Source: Moraxella catarrhalis
GTDB taxonomy: Bacteria > Pseudomonadota > Gammaproteobacteria > Pseudomonadales > Moraxellaceae
DNA: 64,000 nt
NCBI RefSeq assembly: GCF_001656295.1
Contig: NZ_LXHE01000014.1
Coordinates: 62,001-126,000 of the forward strand
Reading direction: 5' to 3'
How positions within the stretch are numbered: position 1 is the stretch's first letter; each line of letters opens with the position of its first letter. Shown here piece by piece: positions 1-9,627 of the stretch. The position numbers and the translations under genes were made by a program. Below the pieces are notes generated by a model. The model had not been told where the DNA came from, made no database searches, and saw only the letters and a list, made by a program, of their open reading frames with translations.

Positions 1-1524
1 AATGCCAGCCAAAAGCCCAAGCACGCTTAATTTTAGGCTCTGTGATGGCGGCAGTCGCATCAATAAAGCACCCAAGATCGCTAACAAGCCCAGTGCCGAC
101 CAAAACGGTGGTATGCCAATGGGTAATGTGGTCATCACACCAAACCCTACCGCAATTGACAAGATAAAGCCGCTCACCGTGCGCCAATACACGCCTTCAC
201 GCATCAATAAGACGCATCCCATTAATCCCAAGCCGTACACCATTGCCGACCAAACGCCCCAAGACCCGTATAGCTCACTGGATCTCATCGTATCTAGATA
301 CAGCGCATAGCCCATGAGTGCGCCATACCACCCCAAGATATGCAGCAGCAAATACAGCCAATGCACACGCAAGCGATACAACACGCCTAGGATGGGTAGC
401 CAAACCAAGCTTAATATTCCTAAGGCGCTCAATTCAAAAGATTCAGATAGCCCAAGTGTAATCAGGCCCATCCCAATCATCACAGACGAGTAGCCCAAAT
501 GACGAAAATAAGCCACCTTGCCACGCCATAACACCCCTAAGCCCACGATGGTCGCCAAAGCGCCCCATAAAGCATAGGTATCATCAATCCAAGTTATTAA
601 TCCAAAAATGACAAATAAACACGATAACCAGCCCCCAATGGCAAGCAGTGGTATGTGCATTGCATACTTGTTCTTATGCGCCCCAAAATAGCGATAAAGC
701 CCCCAAGCACACAGCCCAAACCACAGCTGTGCAGCCAATGCATACACCCAAAAACTACGCACATTAAAATATGCCAAAACCAATATAAAAAGACTGGTTA
801 TAACGCCCGTCAAAACAGTTGCCATCAATGGCACCTGCCGCTTTGAGAGCACGAGCACACCCAAAGGCACCATGGCAATGAAAAGCCAAAGCAGCTGCTG
901 CCCCCATGTGCCTTGATGATGATAGTTTAGTGCAGCAAATAAAGATAAGCCAACCAGTCCAATACTCATCACCCATAATGACGCCTTATCACGACCGAAA
1001 AGCACATATTGAATGATAAAAAGTGCCGCCGATGACAGCGCCAAGGTATGAATTTGATGATTACTTTGATCAAAATATAACCAAAGTGCTGTCTGTGATA
1101 CGGCTGATAATAGCAAATAGACGCCCAAGTTTTTACGGTACAGCCAAGGCACAAGTAGGATAGACCAAATCACAAATAACCAAAAGCTGTCAGCACCTGT
1201 CTGATAGACTTGACCCACCGCAGCAAGTGATAAGCCGCTCATCACGCCTGCAGCAGTATGCAGCACGCTCATCCATAAGCCGCTTGTGTGCAAACTGATC
1301 AGCGCTAATAGCAGCATCAGCACTGGCGCCATGGTAAGCTTAATGATTTTTGGCAAGAATAACCAATTCGCTCCAAACAGATACACCACTGATACCACCA
1401 CCAAAGCCGCACCAAAGAGCTTAAAGGCACCAAGCATCTGAGCTGATACCAGTGCTTGCGATAAGCTATCAAAGGAGGACTGAGACGGTCTTTGAGAGTG
1501 TCGCCATGAATCGAGCTGCGCCAT
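1..1524 (-). CDS. DUF2157-type polytopic membrane protein (partial)
   Basis: The minus strand is open for 508 codons from an ATG at 1524 to the left edge with no stop, so the C-terminus lies outside the window. The N-terminus is soluble (MAQLDSWRHSQRPSQ...) and then enters an almost unbroken series of hydrophobic segments, at least a dozen by eye. An early stretch reading GQVYQTGADSFWLF resembles the conserved first part of DUF2157 membrane proteins. Function of that family is unknown to me, so no role is assigned. Separated from the upstream csp gene by a terminator, so probably its own unit. The family call is by pattern, not by search; that it is a real gene is near certain from the open frame and membrane-protein composition. 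Confidence 0.85.
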   Translation of the reverse strand, partial: MAQLDSWRHSQRPSQSSFDSLSQALVSAQMLGAFKLFGAALVVVSVVYLFGANWLFLPKIIKLTMAPVLMLLLALISLHTSGLWMSVLHTAAGVMSGLSLAAVGQVYQTGADSFWLFVIWSILLVPWLYRKNLGVYLLLSAVSQTALWLYFDQSNHQIHTLALSSAALFIIQYVLFGRDKASLWVMSIGLVGLSLFAALNYHHQGTWGQQLLWLFIAMVPLGVLVLSKRQVPLMATVLTGVITSLFILVLAYFNVRSFWVYALAAQLWFGLCAWGLYRYFGAHKNKYAMHIPLLAIGGWLSCLFVIFGLITWIDDTYALWGALATIVGLGVLWRGKVAYFRHLGYSSVMIGMGLITLGLSESFELSALGILSLVWLPILGVLYRLRVHWLYLLLHILGWYGALMGYALYLDTMRSSELYGSWGVWSAMVYGLGLMGCVLLMREGVYWRTVSGFILSIAVGFGVMTTLPIGIPPFWSALGLLAILGALLMRLPPSQSLKLSVLGLLAGI

Positions 1525-1582
1525 ACCACATCTCCAAAATCAATTGATCAAGATTTATTATAGCAAAAACTAGCAAGCATAA

Positions 1583-1619
1583 AAAATACCGCTCTCAACT
1601 GTATGAGTAGCGGTATTTT
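1583..1619 (-). terminator. Rho-independent terminator of csp
   Basis: An 11-bp stem (1583-1593 with 1609-1619) has a partly paired loop, and on the minus strand it is followed by a run of T. It lies between the csp stop and the DUF2157 gene and would end the csp message. Confidence 0.85.
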
Positions 1620-1634
1620 GATAAAATCGATCGA

Positions 1635-1847
1635 TTAAACTTTTTCGATTTCTTCAGCTTGTGGACCTTTTTTGCCTTCGCCTAAGATGAAAGCAACTTT
1701 TTGGCCTTCTGCTAAGGTTTTGAAACCTGAGCCAGTGATCGCGCTATAATGGGCAAATACATCTTGACCGCCATTATCTTGAGCGATAAAACCAAAACCT
1801 TTTGATTCGTTGAACCATTTTACAGTGCCAAGAACTTTTTGTGACAT
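1635..1847 (-). CDS. Cold-shock protein, CspA family
   Basis: A 70-residue single cold-shock domain, the usual length of the family. RNP1 (KGFGFI) is at about residues 16-21 and RNP2 (VFAHY) at about 30-34, the two RNA-binding strands of the OB fold. Such proteins bind single-stranded RNA or DNA and melt mRNA structure, often during cold shock, though some paralogues are constitutive. The gene is monocistronic, closed by a terminator and preceded by a leader of about 230 nt, which is typical of cold-inducible csp genes. Which paralogue this is cannot be told, so no symbol is given. Confidence 0.97.
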   Translation of the reverse strand: MSQKVLGTVKWFNESKGFGFIAQDNGGQDVFAHYSAITGSGFKTLAEGQKVAFILGEGKKGPQAEEIEKV

Positions 1848-2196
1848 AACAATTTTCCTAATTTGGATGAATGAAAAGCGTAAAAACGCAACTTATGCTA
1901 TTCATGCAATAAAACATACAAAAACGATCGGGATAACAGGCGGGTTGCCCCATCTTCATTCAATCTTCCAAATAAGAAACTTACTGGTCTTGCCTAAAGA
2001 ATGCTTGATACCACTGCGTCTATCTGCAGTTGGGAAAGTGGCCAGTATTAGCCAACTTTGGGTACATAAATACCATGACAATCATTATAACAAATTTTAT
2101 TAAAAAAGGGAATTATTTTTCATCATTGATGACTAATAAAGTAATCACCATCAAAAATCACGGCAATCCAAGCACTCAATCCACCATTTAATCAAA
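1848..2196 (-). promoter_or_regulatory. csp promoter and long 5' leader
   Basis: This 349-bp gap holds no gene. On the minus strand a TATAAT at 2089-2084 is preceded by TGT, an extended -10; no good -35 is seen. Transcription would start near 2077, giving a leader of about 230 nt before the ATG at 1847. Long structured leaders are known for cspA-type genes, where they act as cold sensors; that role here is inferred. Confidence 0.6.
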
Positions 2197-2607
2197 TTAA
2201 ATTTGAATTAAGCCCACACTTTCAAGTAAGGCAGTCAAACATAAGATGCTATAGACCAAGCCAAAGGATTTACAAAAGCTTAAGTATTGTTTGGGTAATG
2301 CCACTTCGGCAGGATCATCAACCTCAATGCCGCGCATCAGCATCGCTGAATACACCAAGCCCAAAAGCCCATACAGCGGATACACCATCGCCACCACCAA
2401 GCCCAAACCGACAAGATCCAAAAAATACCAAGCTAAACACGCCACCATCATCCATGCCGAGGTTGATAGACTGATGAACATAAATGTACTATTTTTAAGC
2501 AGTAGCTTGCCACCGTTACGCTCAAGCAATGTTGATTCAATCATCACAAAGATGGCGATCATCAAGCTTAGTGCAATAAATACAACTTCTAAAGAAAAAT
2601 CAGGCAT
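2197..2607 (-). CDS. Small hypothetical inner-membrane protein
   Basis: A 136-residue protein with about four hydrophobic segments (roughly residues 5-25, 40-60, 65-92 and 112-133) and a short charged loop (RGIEVDDPAEVALPKQ) before the last. I do not recognise the family. It lies downstream of ilvC but behind ilvC's terminator, so it is probably transcribed separately. Composition and codon use look like those of its neighbours, which supports a real gene. Confidence 0.75.
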   Translation of the reverse strand: MPDFSLEVVFIALSLMIAIFVMIESTLLERNGGKLLLKNSTFMFISLSTSAWMMVACLAWYFLDLVGLGLVVAMVYPLYGLLGLVYSAMLMRGIEVDDPAEVALPKQYLSFCKSFGLVYSILCLTALLESVGLIQI

Positions 2608-2667
2608 AAAAGACTTATCAATATCAAAATAGCATTCATTATAGCGGTTTCATATGATAATTTCAAA

Positions 2668-2696
2668 AAAACAGCTGCCAATCAGGCAGCTGTTTT
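2668..2696 (-). terminator. Terminator of ilvC
   Basis: A perfect 12-bp stem (2668-2679 with 2685-2696) around a 5-nt loop, followed by a T-run on the minus strand, just after the ilvC stop. Confidence 0.9.
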
Positions 2697-2719
2697 ACAA
2701 ATTGATCCAAACAAATCAA

Positions 2720-3778
<1,059 letters not shown>

Positions 3779-3848
3779 TTAAAATAATTCATTTATGGTT
3801 AATTAATGATCGCTGATTAATCACGGTATTATTCATGGCAGTCAATTC

Positions 3849-3877
3849 ATTTTATAAAAATACATTTTTTAAACCAA
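3849..3877 (-). promoter_or_regulatory. Probable ilvC promoter
   Basis: On the minus strand TTGGTT (3877-3872), a 17-bp spacer and TAAAAT (3854-3849). This would let ilvC be expressed apart from ilvBH. A short hairpin (TGCCAATTTTGGCA) lies in the leader near 3762-3775. Confidence 0.5.
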
Positions 3878-3905
3878 TAAACTGCCTAAAACATGGTTGA
3901 TAGGA

Positions 3906-4421
3906 TTAAACCGCCAAAGTCTTCTCACCACGCGCGATACCAATCACGCCTGAGCGTACCACTTCCAAAATACGGTCGCGACCGATCACATCAATAAACC
4001 CATCCAATTTGCCTGCATCGCCTGTGATCAAAATCGTGTACAAATTGGCGCTGACATCGACAATTTGGGCGCGGAAGATATCAGCATTACGCTTGACTTC
4101 TTCGCGATACGAGCCTGTCGCACGTACCTTGATGAGCATCAGCTCACGCTCAACATGATTCCCACCTGAAAGCTCAGACAAATTTTGAACTTTCACCACT
4201 TCAATCAGCTTATGTAGCTGTTTGGTGATTTGTTCAATTTTGTCATTCGTGGTGGTGGTCGTCAAAGTCAGACGCGAGATCGTTGGGTCGTCTGTTGCTG
4301 CCACATTCAGCGTATCAATATTATAGCCACGCTGAGAAAATAAACCCACAACACGAGACAGCGAACCTGCTTCGTTTTCCATTAAGACAGAAATCAGATG
4401 TTTATGTACTTGATTTGGCAT
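3906..4421 (-). CDS. ilvH: Acetolactate synthase small (regulatory) subunit
   Basis: 171 residues. An N-terminal ACT domain (HLISVLMENEAGSLSRVVGLFSQRGYNID, about residues 6-34) is followed by the C-terminal half usual for IlvH/IlvN. The subunit activates the catalytic subunit and confers feedback inhibition by valine in characterised homologues. The start at 4421 overlaps the ilvB stop (TAATG), with GGGGAG about 8 nt upstream, so translation is coupled. Length fits the IlvH type (about 160-170), not the short IlvN type. Confidence 0.96.
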   Translation of the reverse strand: MPNQVHKHLISVLMENEAGSLSRVVGLFSQRGYNIDTLNVAATDDPTISRLTLTTTTTNDKIEQITKQLHKLIEVVKVQNLSELSGGNHVERELMLIKVRATGSYREEVKRNADIFRAQIVDVSANLYTILITGDAGKLDGFIDVIGRDRILEVVRSGVIGIARGEKTLAV

Positions 4422-6256
4422 TAGGTACGCTCCCCTTTTGATAACCACATATCACGCATTGACTGTCCGGCAACTTGCATCGGATAAACATGCTCACCTT
4501 TATCCACATAGACATCAATGAATACCAATTGGTCTTCTAATGCCAATGCCGCTGCCAACTCTGCTTCCATGGTGGCTGGGTTGGTAATTTTTACGCCCTT
4601 ATGACCATAGCTTTCTGCCAATTTGACAAAATCAGGTAAAGATTTCATATATGATTGAGCATGGCGACCTTCATAAAGCATATCCTGCCACTGTTTAACC
4701 ATGCCAAGCTGAGCGTTATTAAGATTTAAAATTTTAACTGGCAAATTATACTGAAGACACGTGGACAGCTCTTGGATGTTCATTTGGATTGAGCCTTCAC
4801 CAGTGATACACACCACAGTCTTTTCAGGGCGGGCTAATTTTGCTGCCATGGCGTATGGTAAACCCACACCCATCGTGCCTAAGCCGCCTGAGTTTAGCCA
4901 TTGGCGCGGTTCATCATACTTATAATACAATGCAGCAAACATCTGATGCTGACCGACGTCGGAGGTGATGATTGCTTCGCCATTGGTCAGCTTATACAGC
5001 GTCTCAACCACATGCTGAGGCTTGATAGCGTGCGTTTCGGCAGTCATATCATCTTCGCCATAGCGTAAACCGTGGCGTTTGCGCCATTCGTTGATTTGTT
5101 GCCACCAGTCATTGAGTGCGTGTTCATCAATACGCTTATCAGTCTCTGATAGCAATACAAGCATTTCATTGAGCACCAGCTTCACATCGCCAACAATCGG
5201 AATGTGTGCGGTGATGGTCTTTGAGATGCTGGCTGGATCGACATCGATGTGAATGATCGTAGCATTTGGGCAGAATTTTTTAACATTATTGGTAACGCGG
5301 TCATCAAAACGCGCACCTACCGCCAAGATCACATCGGCATGATGCATGGTCATATTGGCTTCATACGTGCCGTGCATACCAAGCATACCAATGAACTGCT
5401 CCCCTGAGCCTGGATAAGCACCCAGCCCCATCAAGGTATTGGTTACTGGCAGCTTGAGTAAATCGGCTAATTGGCGCAGCTCTTCACTGGCATTACCAAG
5501 CACCACCCCGCCACCTGAATAAAGTACAGGACGCTTGGCTGATAGTAGCGTTTCGATGGCTTTTTTGATTTGTCCGCCATGCCCTTTATTGGTTGGCTGA
5601 TAAGATCTGATATTGACTGTCTTTGGCATGATATAAGCAAATTTATCGCTTGGGTTGGTCATGTCTTTTGGAATATCAACCACAACAGGACCAGGGCGAC
5701 CAGAGCCTGCAATATAAAACGCTTTTTTGATGATTGTGGGAATTTCTTCGGCATGACGAACTTGGAAACTGTGCTTAACGATCGGACGTGAGATACCCAC
5801 CATATCACATTCTTGGAAGGCGTCATCGCCAATCAAGCTAGATGGCACCTGACCTGCCAATACGACCATTGGAATCGAATCCATATAAGCAGTTGCAATG
5901 GCTGTCACAGTGTTGGTGGCACCTGGACCTGAGGTCGCCAAAACAACGCCTGTCTTGCCCGTTGTGCGGCTGTATGCATCAGCCATATGCCCTGCAGCTT
6001 GCTCATGCCTGACCAGTACATGCTCGATTTTATCTTGCTTAAATAAGGCGTCATAAATGTGCAGTACCGCACCGCCTGGATAACCAAAAATGTACTCAAC
6101 ACCTTCGTCAATCAATGCTTGAACAAGCATCTCAGCGCCTGACATCATGGCTGTTTCACCGCGTGCGATGGTATCTTGGAGTTCGCGAAAGTGCGTAGCA
6201 GCATCTTTGGTTTGAGTATGCCCCGTCATATTCGGGGATTGGGTAGTTTGCGTCAT
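4421..6256 (-). CDS. ilvB: Acetolactate synthase large (catalytic) subunit
   Basis: A 611-residue ThDP-dependent enzyme joining two pyruvates, or pyruvate and 2-oxobutyrate, in the first common step of branched-chain amino-acid synthesis. Visible: the catalytic-Glu region ([16 protein letters not shown]), the central FAD-binding domain, and the ThDP/Mg site GEGSIQMN...[11 protein letters not shown], where the first Asp of the usual GDG is Glu; I believe this variant occurs in related gammaproteobacterial enzymes. About 35 residues precede the core, longer than in E. coli IlvI. The start at 6256 is supported by AAAGGATG upstream. It forms an operon with ilvH. Confidence 0.97.
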   Translation of the reverse strand: MTQTTQSPNMTGHTQTKDAATHFRELQDTIARGETAMMSGAEMLVQALIDEGVEYIFGYPGGAVLHIYDALFKQDKIEHVLVRHEQAAGHMADAYSRTTGKTGVVLATSGPGATNTVTAIATAYMDSIPMVVLAGQVPSSLIGDDAFQECDMVGISRPIVKHSFQVRHAEEIPTIIKKAFYIAGSGRPGPVVVDIPKDMTNPSDKFAYIMPKTVNIRSYQPTNKGHGGQIKKAIETLLSAKRPVLYSGGGVVLGNASEELRQLADLLKLPVTNTLMGLGAYPGSGEQFIGMLGMHGTYEANMTMHHADVILAVGARFDDRVTNNVKKFCPNATIIHIDVDPASISKTITAHIPIVGDVKLVLNEMLVLLSETDKRIDEHALNDWWQQINEWRKRHGLRYGEDDMTAETHAIKPQHVVETLYKLTNGEAIITSDVGQHQMFAALYYKYDEPRQWLNSGGLGTMGVGLPYAMAAKLARPEKTVVCITGEGSIQMNIQELSTCLQYNLPVKILNLNNAQLGMVKQWQDMLYEGRHAQSYMKSLPDFVKLAESYGHKGVKITNPATMEAELAAALALEDQLVFIDVYVDKGEHVYPMQVAGQSMRDMWLSKGERT

Positions 6257-6738
6257 AAGTTACATCCTTTTGTCATAGTGACAATATTCAGACGAAAAGC
6301 GTGTGATTGATTCATATCAGGCAATAGACTGCCATACGCAGATGAACTTACAACAAGATGACTTGGAAAAATCCAAAACAGCAGAGGGAAATTTCTTGCG
6401 TCTTGCAGACCGGTAAGTCCTATTGCAATGTGCAACCGTGCGTCATCAAACGGTAATCCAATGGCACCAAATGCACAAACGCAGCACCTGATAAATAGCT
6501 ACGCCGACTTCAGATGACACCGATCAAAATCTCCGATAAGCGCCATCAAAATAATGCCACCTATCTTACCTGAAAACTTTCACCTTGCCAACCTGTTTTT
6601 AGAGCTTTTTAAAAAATTTTATCAAATCCATTGGCGCTATATTATCAAATCCATTGGCGCTATAATTGCCATTTTATAGCTCTTTGAATATTATCTGCCC
6701 CAAATTCGATGAAATGGCTGTAATTTGACACCAACCTA
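6257..6738. other. 482-bp intergenic region upstream of ilvB and the 6739 gene
   Basis: The ilvB side holds a TTG-initiated 60-codon frame (6435-6253, minus) that ends in an ATGA overlap with the ilvB start; it is not rich in Val, Leu or Ile runs, so I do not call it an attenuator peptide. The centre holds a perfect 23-bp tandem duplication (6619-6664). On the plus side TTGACA (6725-6730) precedes the next gene, but its -10 is poor. Confidence 0.6.
6619..6664. repeat. Perfect 23-bp tandem duplication
   Basis: Positions 6619-6641 and 6642-6664 are identical. Each unit contains TTGGCGCTATA, and the second copy runs into TATAAT, so the duplication multiplies promoter-like sequence in the ilvB/6739 intergenic region. 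Confidence 0.95.
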
Positions 6739-7155
6739 ATGATACAATACAGCCAGTTTATGATTTTGGTGGTATGTGTGACTGATCGAGCAACAAAAAC
6801 AGCTAAAAATACCGTGTACCAAGCCGCTTTGGGTCTGGGGCTCATCTGTGTCAGCCATGCTCACAGCGCCATGATTTTTCAAAGTGAAGGGGCGTTTGGG
6901 GAGCCAGTTTTTAGTCAAATAGCGCCCATTGGTAAGCCATCTTCAGCCATCAAAGTACATTATTTAAGCGCGCCAAAAAATCATCACAATGTGCAAGCCT
7001 GCCATTATCTAAAAACCAATCTTAGCACCTTGCAGTCAGAGGGTACCATATACGAACTTGGCGAGAGCGGTCAACAAACCAAGCTCACACCCGATCTGAT
7101 TCAACAAAAAATTCACCATATCCAAGCCGCCATCAGTGATCATTGTCATGACTAA
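6739..7155 (+). CDS. Hypothetical exported protein
   Basis: Up to 138 residues. A hydrophobic stretch (VYQAALGLGLICVSHAHS) looks like a signal peptide ending near AHS-A, which favours a start at the GTG at 6778 over the ATG at 6739. The mature part is about 95 residues, polar, with a single Cys near the middle and one near the end. I recognise no family. It overlaps by a few bases the first ATG (7148) of the decayed queG frame and may be cotranscribed with it. Real-gene status is moderate. Confidence 0.55.
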   Translation: MIQYSQFMILVVCVTDRATKTAKNTVYQAALGLGLICVSHAHSAMIFQSEGAFGEPVFSQIAPIGKPSSAIKVHYLSAPKNHHNVQACHYLKTNLSTLQSEGTIYELGESGQQTKLTPDLIQQKIHHIQAAISDHCHD

Positions 7156-8314
7156 GCGCATTCCGGCAGTTTGTGTACAACCGATCGACAAAGACGGTGT
7201 TAAGGACTAGATCTGTGCCAAAGCAGCAGAATTTGGCTTTAGCGACTGTGGGTTTTTAAGCGTTCATCACCCTTTGTTTGTCAAGCAAACAAAGGCGCTC
7301 AAGGCATGGCTAGATCAAGGTCTTAATGGTACGCTTGACTTTATGCATGAAAATCACGACAAGCGCGCAAATCCTGCCCTGCTCGTTGATGGCGCCAAAA
7401 CCATCATCACAGTGCGAATGGATTATCTACATGATCTACCCAAACCTCGCAGCGTCATGGATAATACACGCCCAAATCATGCCATCATCGCACGCTACGC
7501 TCGCGGAAGAGACTACCACAAAACCGTGCGCCAGCAGCTCAAAAAACTTGCCAAAGCCATCGAAAATGAGCTGCCCCAGTGGCAACATCTGAGCATTGGC
7601 GCCGATAAGCCTTTCGTGTTTCGCCCGTTCAGTGATTCAGCGCCCATCTTTGAGCGCCCTATTGCTGCCCTATTGCTGATGCAGCAGGACTGGGATGGAC
7701 GGGCAAGCACACTTTATTAATCAATCGCCAAGCAGGCTCTTTTTTTAATTTGGGCGAATTATTCATCAGTCTTGATCTTGTAGGTGATGATGAAACCCAT
7801 GCCGTCAAGGCACACTGCGGCAGCTGCCAAGCCTGCATGGATATTTGCCCAACGCGTGCCATCATCGCGCCGTACACTTTAGATGCCGCTGCCTGCATCT
7901 CTTATCTGACCATTGAGCACAAAGGCAGTATTGATATCAAATACAGAAAAAGCCATCGGCAATCGTATTTTTGGCTGTGATGATTGTCAGTTAATCCGCC
8001 CTTGGAATCGCTATGCCAAACTCTCCACAGTCAGTGATTATGCGCCGCGTCATGGTCTAGATGACATTCAGCTCACCGAAATATGGGCGTGGAGCGAAGA
8101 TGATTTTTTGGCCAAAACCGAAGGCTCTCCCTTGCGCCGCACTGGGTATTTATATCTTTTAAGAAATACCGCCATTACTTTGGGGAATTGCCAAGCCACA
8201 GGCATAGAATTAGACAGGATAATTCATGCACTAAAATCAAGACTGGGTTTGGATAGGATGCTTGATGAGCATATTAATTGGGCGATCAGTGAGCTTAGCG
8301 GACAGGACGGATAA
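7148..8314 (+). pseudogene. queG: Epoxyqueuosine reductase QueG, decayed
   Basis: Fragments of one QueG protein lie in order in two reading frames. QueG is the cobalamin- and 4Fe-4S-dependent enzyme making the last step of queuosine in tRNA. Lesions: (1) an in-frame TAG at 7208-7210 between VKD and ICAKAAEFGFSDCGF; (2) an 11-bp tandem duplication (7656-7666 repeated at 7667-7677) that shifts the frame just after ERPIA; deleting one copy restores ERPIADAAGLGWTGKHTLL; (3) one extra A near 7946-7950, after which the frame resumes at KAIGNRIFGCDDCQLI; (4) the second cluster motif reads CDDCQLIRPWN where family members have a third Cys before PWN. The first ferredoxin motif (CGSCQACMDICP) is intact. 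The start is uncertain. Confidence 0.93.
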
Positions 8315-8360
8315 AATTTGGGCATACCAACTATTATACACTTTATTCAAATACCAATAA

Positions 8361-8393
8361 AAATTCCAAGTATCTTCTTGACACTTGGAATTT
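8361..8393 (+). terminator. Bidirectional terminator between queG and kbp
   Basis: An 11-bp stem (8361-8371 with 8383-8393), A-rich on the left and T-rich on the right, between convergent genes; usable on both strands. Confidence 0.85.
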
Positions 8394-8478
8394 TTGGAAT
8401 TATTCGATGTGCTTTTAAGACATCACTTAATTAAAAACTACATTAAAAGCCCGTCATTCGTAGCACACAAAGCATCAG

Positions 8479-8973
8479 TTATTGTGGGATGCGAAGTACT
8501 TGCCCTGGATAAATCTTATCAGGATGTGACAGCATTGGCTTATTGGCATCAAAAATCTTCATATAATCATTGGCGTTGCCATACATTTCTTTAGCAATTT
8601 TTGACAAGCTGTCACCTGATTTGACAGTATAAAACCGTGATTCAGGTTCAGCTGATTCCACTTCGATGTCATCAACGACCGTCTCGACATGCTGCACATT
8701 GCCCACCGCTAGGCGCGCTCTTTCACGATCCGCTTGAGTCTTGGCAGTCCCAGATAGCGTGGCGGTATCCGTATCGGCATTATAATTGACTTTTAAGCCA
8801 CTGATGTTCACATTTTGGGCTTGGATACGAGCCAATAGCAAATTGGCAATCTCTTGAGCAGTTGGCTCTGCAGGTGCTGCGGTTGGGGCAGCGTTCGGCT
8901 GAGCGGCTTCTTGTTTTTTGTTACGATTAAATAATTTATCACCGATATCTTTTGCAAAACTAAAAACACCCAT
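8479..8973 (-). CDS. kbp: BON-LysM potassium-binding protein (Kbp/YgaU type)
   Basis: 164 residues. The N-terminus MGVFSFAKDIGDKLF matches the Kbp family, followed by an Ala/Pro-rich linker (about 20-40), a BON domain (about 40-103) and a LysM domain (about 113-162, FYTVKSGDSLSKIAKEMYGN...IYPGQVLRIPQ). E. coli Kbp is a cytoplasmic K+-sensing protein of 149 residues with the same order; the linker accounts for the extra length. No signal peptide is seen. The start at 8973 is set by GGAGA upstream; an in-frame extension to 9030 lacks family similarity. Confidence 0.93.
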   Translation of the reverse strand: MGVFSFAKDIGDKLFNRNKKQEAAQPNAAPTAAPAEPTAQEIANLLLARIQAQNVNISGLKVNYNADTDTATLSGTAKTQADRERARLAVGNVQHVETVVDDIEVESAEPESRFYTVKSGDSLSKIAKEMYGNANDYMKIFDANKPMLSHPDKIYPGQVLRIPQ

Positions 8974-9130
8974 GACGTTCTCCTTGGTTGTAAATTTTAT
9001 CACTTGAAACACGCACAAATTATTGTGCATAAGTTTATCTTAAGTCAAAGCAAGCAAACTTCATAGTGATATTTGACAGTAAAAGCGTTACAATGTGTAG
9101 AATTAGCCTACCAAATATTTTCTTAAGAAA

Positions 9131-9159
9131 AAAAGATCACTTCAAATAGAAGTGATCTT
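9131..9159 (-). terminator. Terminator of acpP
   Basis: A perfect 11-bp stem (9133-9143 with 9149-9159), 5-nt loop, then seven T on the minus strand. Confidence 0.92.
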
Positions 9160-9202
9160 CGGAGATAGCTATCATCTGCTGTCAGACTTAGCATGCCTTT
9201 GG

Positions 9203-9439
9203 TTAGGCAACCTTGGCAGAAACATAGTCGATGGCTTTTTGGACTGTGGTCAGCTCGGCTGAATCTTCATCAGGAATGGTGATGCCAAAGCTACTTTCAA
9301 ATGCCATAACCAATTCAACCAAATCCAAAGAGTCGGCGCCCAAGTCATCCATAAAAGATGCTTCATTTTTAATTTCTTCAACGCTTAGACCAAGCTGTTC
9401 TGCTACTGCGTCTTTTACTTTAGCTTCGATATCGCTCAT
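9203..9439 (-). CDS. acpP: Acyl carrier protein
   Basis: 78 residues, acidic, four-helix ACP. Ser37 in the motif GADSLDL is the 4'-phosphopantetheine attachment site. It carries growing acyl chains for type II fatty-acid synthesis and for lipid A and phospholipid acyltransferases. It follows fabD and fabG on the same strand after a 188-bp gap with its own strong promoter, and ends at a terminator, which fits the high demand for ACP. Confidence 0.99.
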   Translation of the reverse strand: MSDIEAKVKDAVAEQLGLSVEEIKNEASFMDDLGADSLDLVELVMAFESSFGITIPDEDSAELTTVQKAIDYVSAKVA

Positions 9440-9508
9440 GGTAATTTCCTTTATAATGGTTAGCCGTGTAGCACCGCGCTACATCGGTTGGGATGAAACT
9501 TAACAAGT

Positions 9509-9537
9509 ATCATAATGCATTTGCTGAAAAAGTGCAA
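9509..9537 (-). promoter_or_regulatory. acpP promoter
   Basis: On the minus strand TTGCAC (9537-9532), a 17-bp spacer and TATGAT (9514-9509), giving a leader of about 60 nt. Confidence 0.75.
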
Positions 9538-9588
9538 GCATTTATGCGTACATATGTTCACTTTTTATCATGATAATGGCAAATGCGC

Positions 9589-9619
9589 ATTCTGTCAATG
9601 AATTACTCACTGACAGAAT
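9589..9619 (-). repeat. Hairpin after fabG
   Basis: Arms ATTCTGTCA (9589-9597) and TGACAGAAT (9611-9619), with a further TGA/TCA pairing inside, directly behind the fabG stop. There is no T-run on the minus strand, so it is more likely a 3'-end stabiliser or processing hairpin than a clean terminator. Confidence 0.6.
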
Positions 9620-9627
9620 CCGTGCAT

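Noticed and set aside
1317..1529. 70-codon minus-strand frame starting MVWRSSIHGDT
   Set aside because: It is a shadow of the DUF2157 frame, which begins at 1524 in another frame and stays open to the edge with membrane-protein composition.
2291..2632. 113-codon plus-strand frame opposite the small membrane protein
   Set aside because: Low-complexity Ser/Lys/Thr composition typical of the antisense of a hydrophobic gene; no start signal.
6253..6435. ilvB leader peptide with classical attenuation
   Set aside because: The frame lacks runs of Ile, Leu or Val codons and no terminator/antiterminator pair is visible before ilvB.
8385..8594. 69-codon plus-strand frame over the kbp 3' end
   Set aside because: Overlaps the bidirectional terminator and the certain LysM coding sequence.
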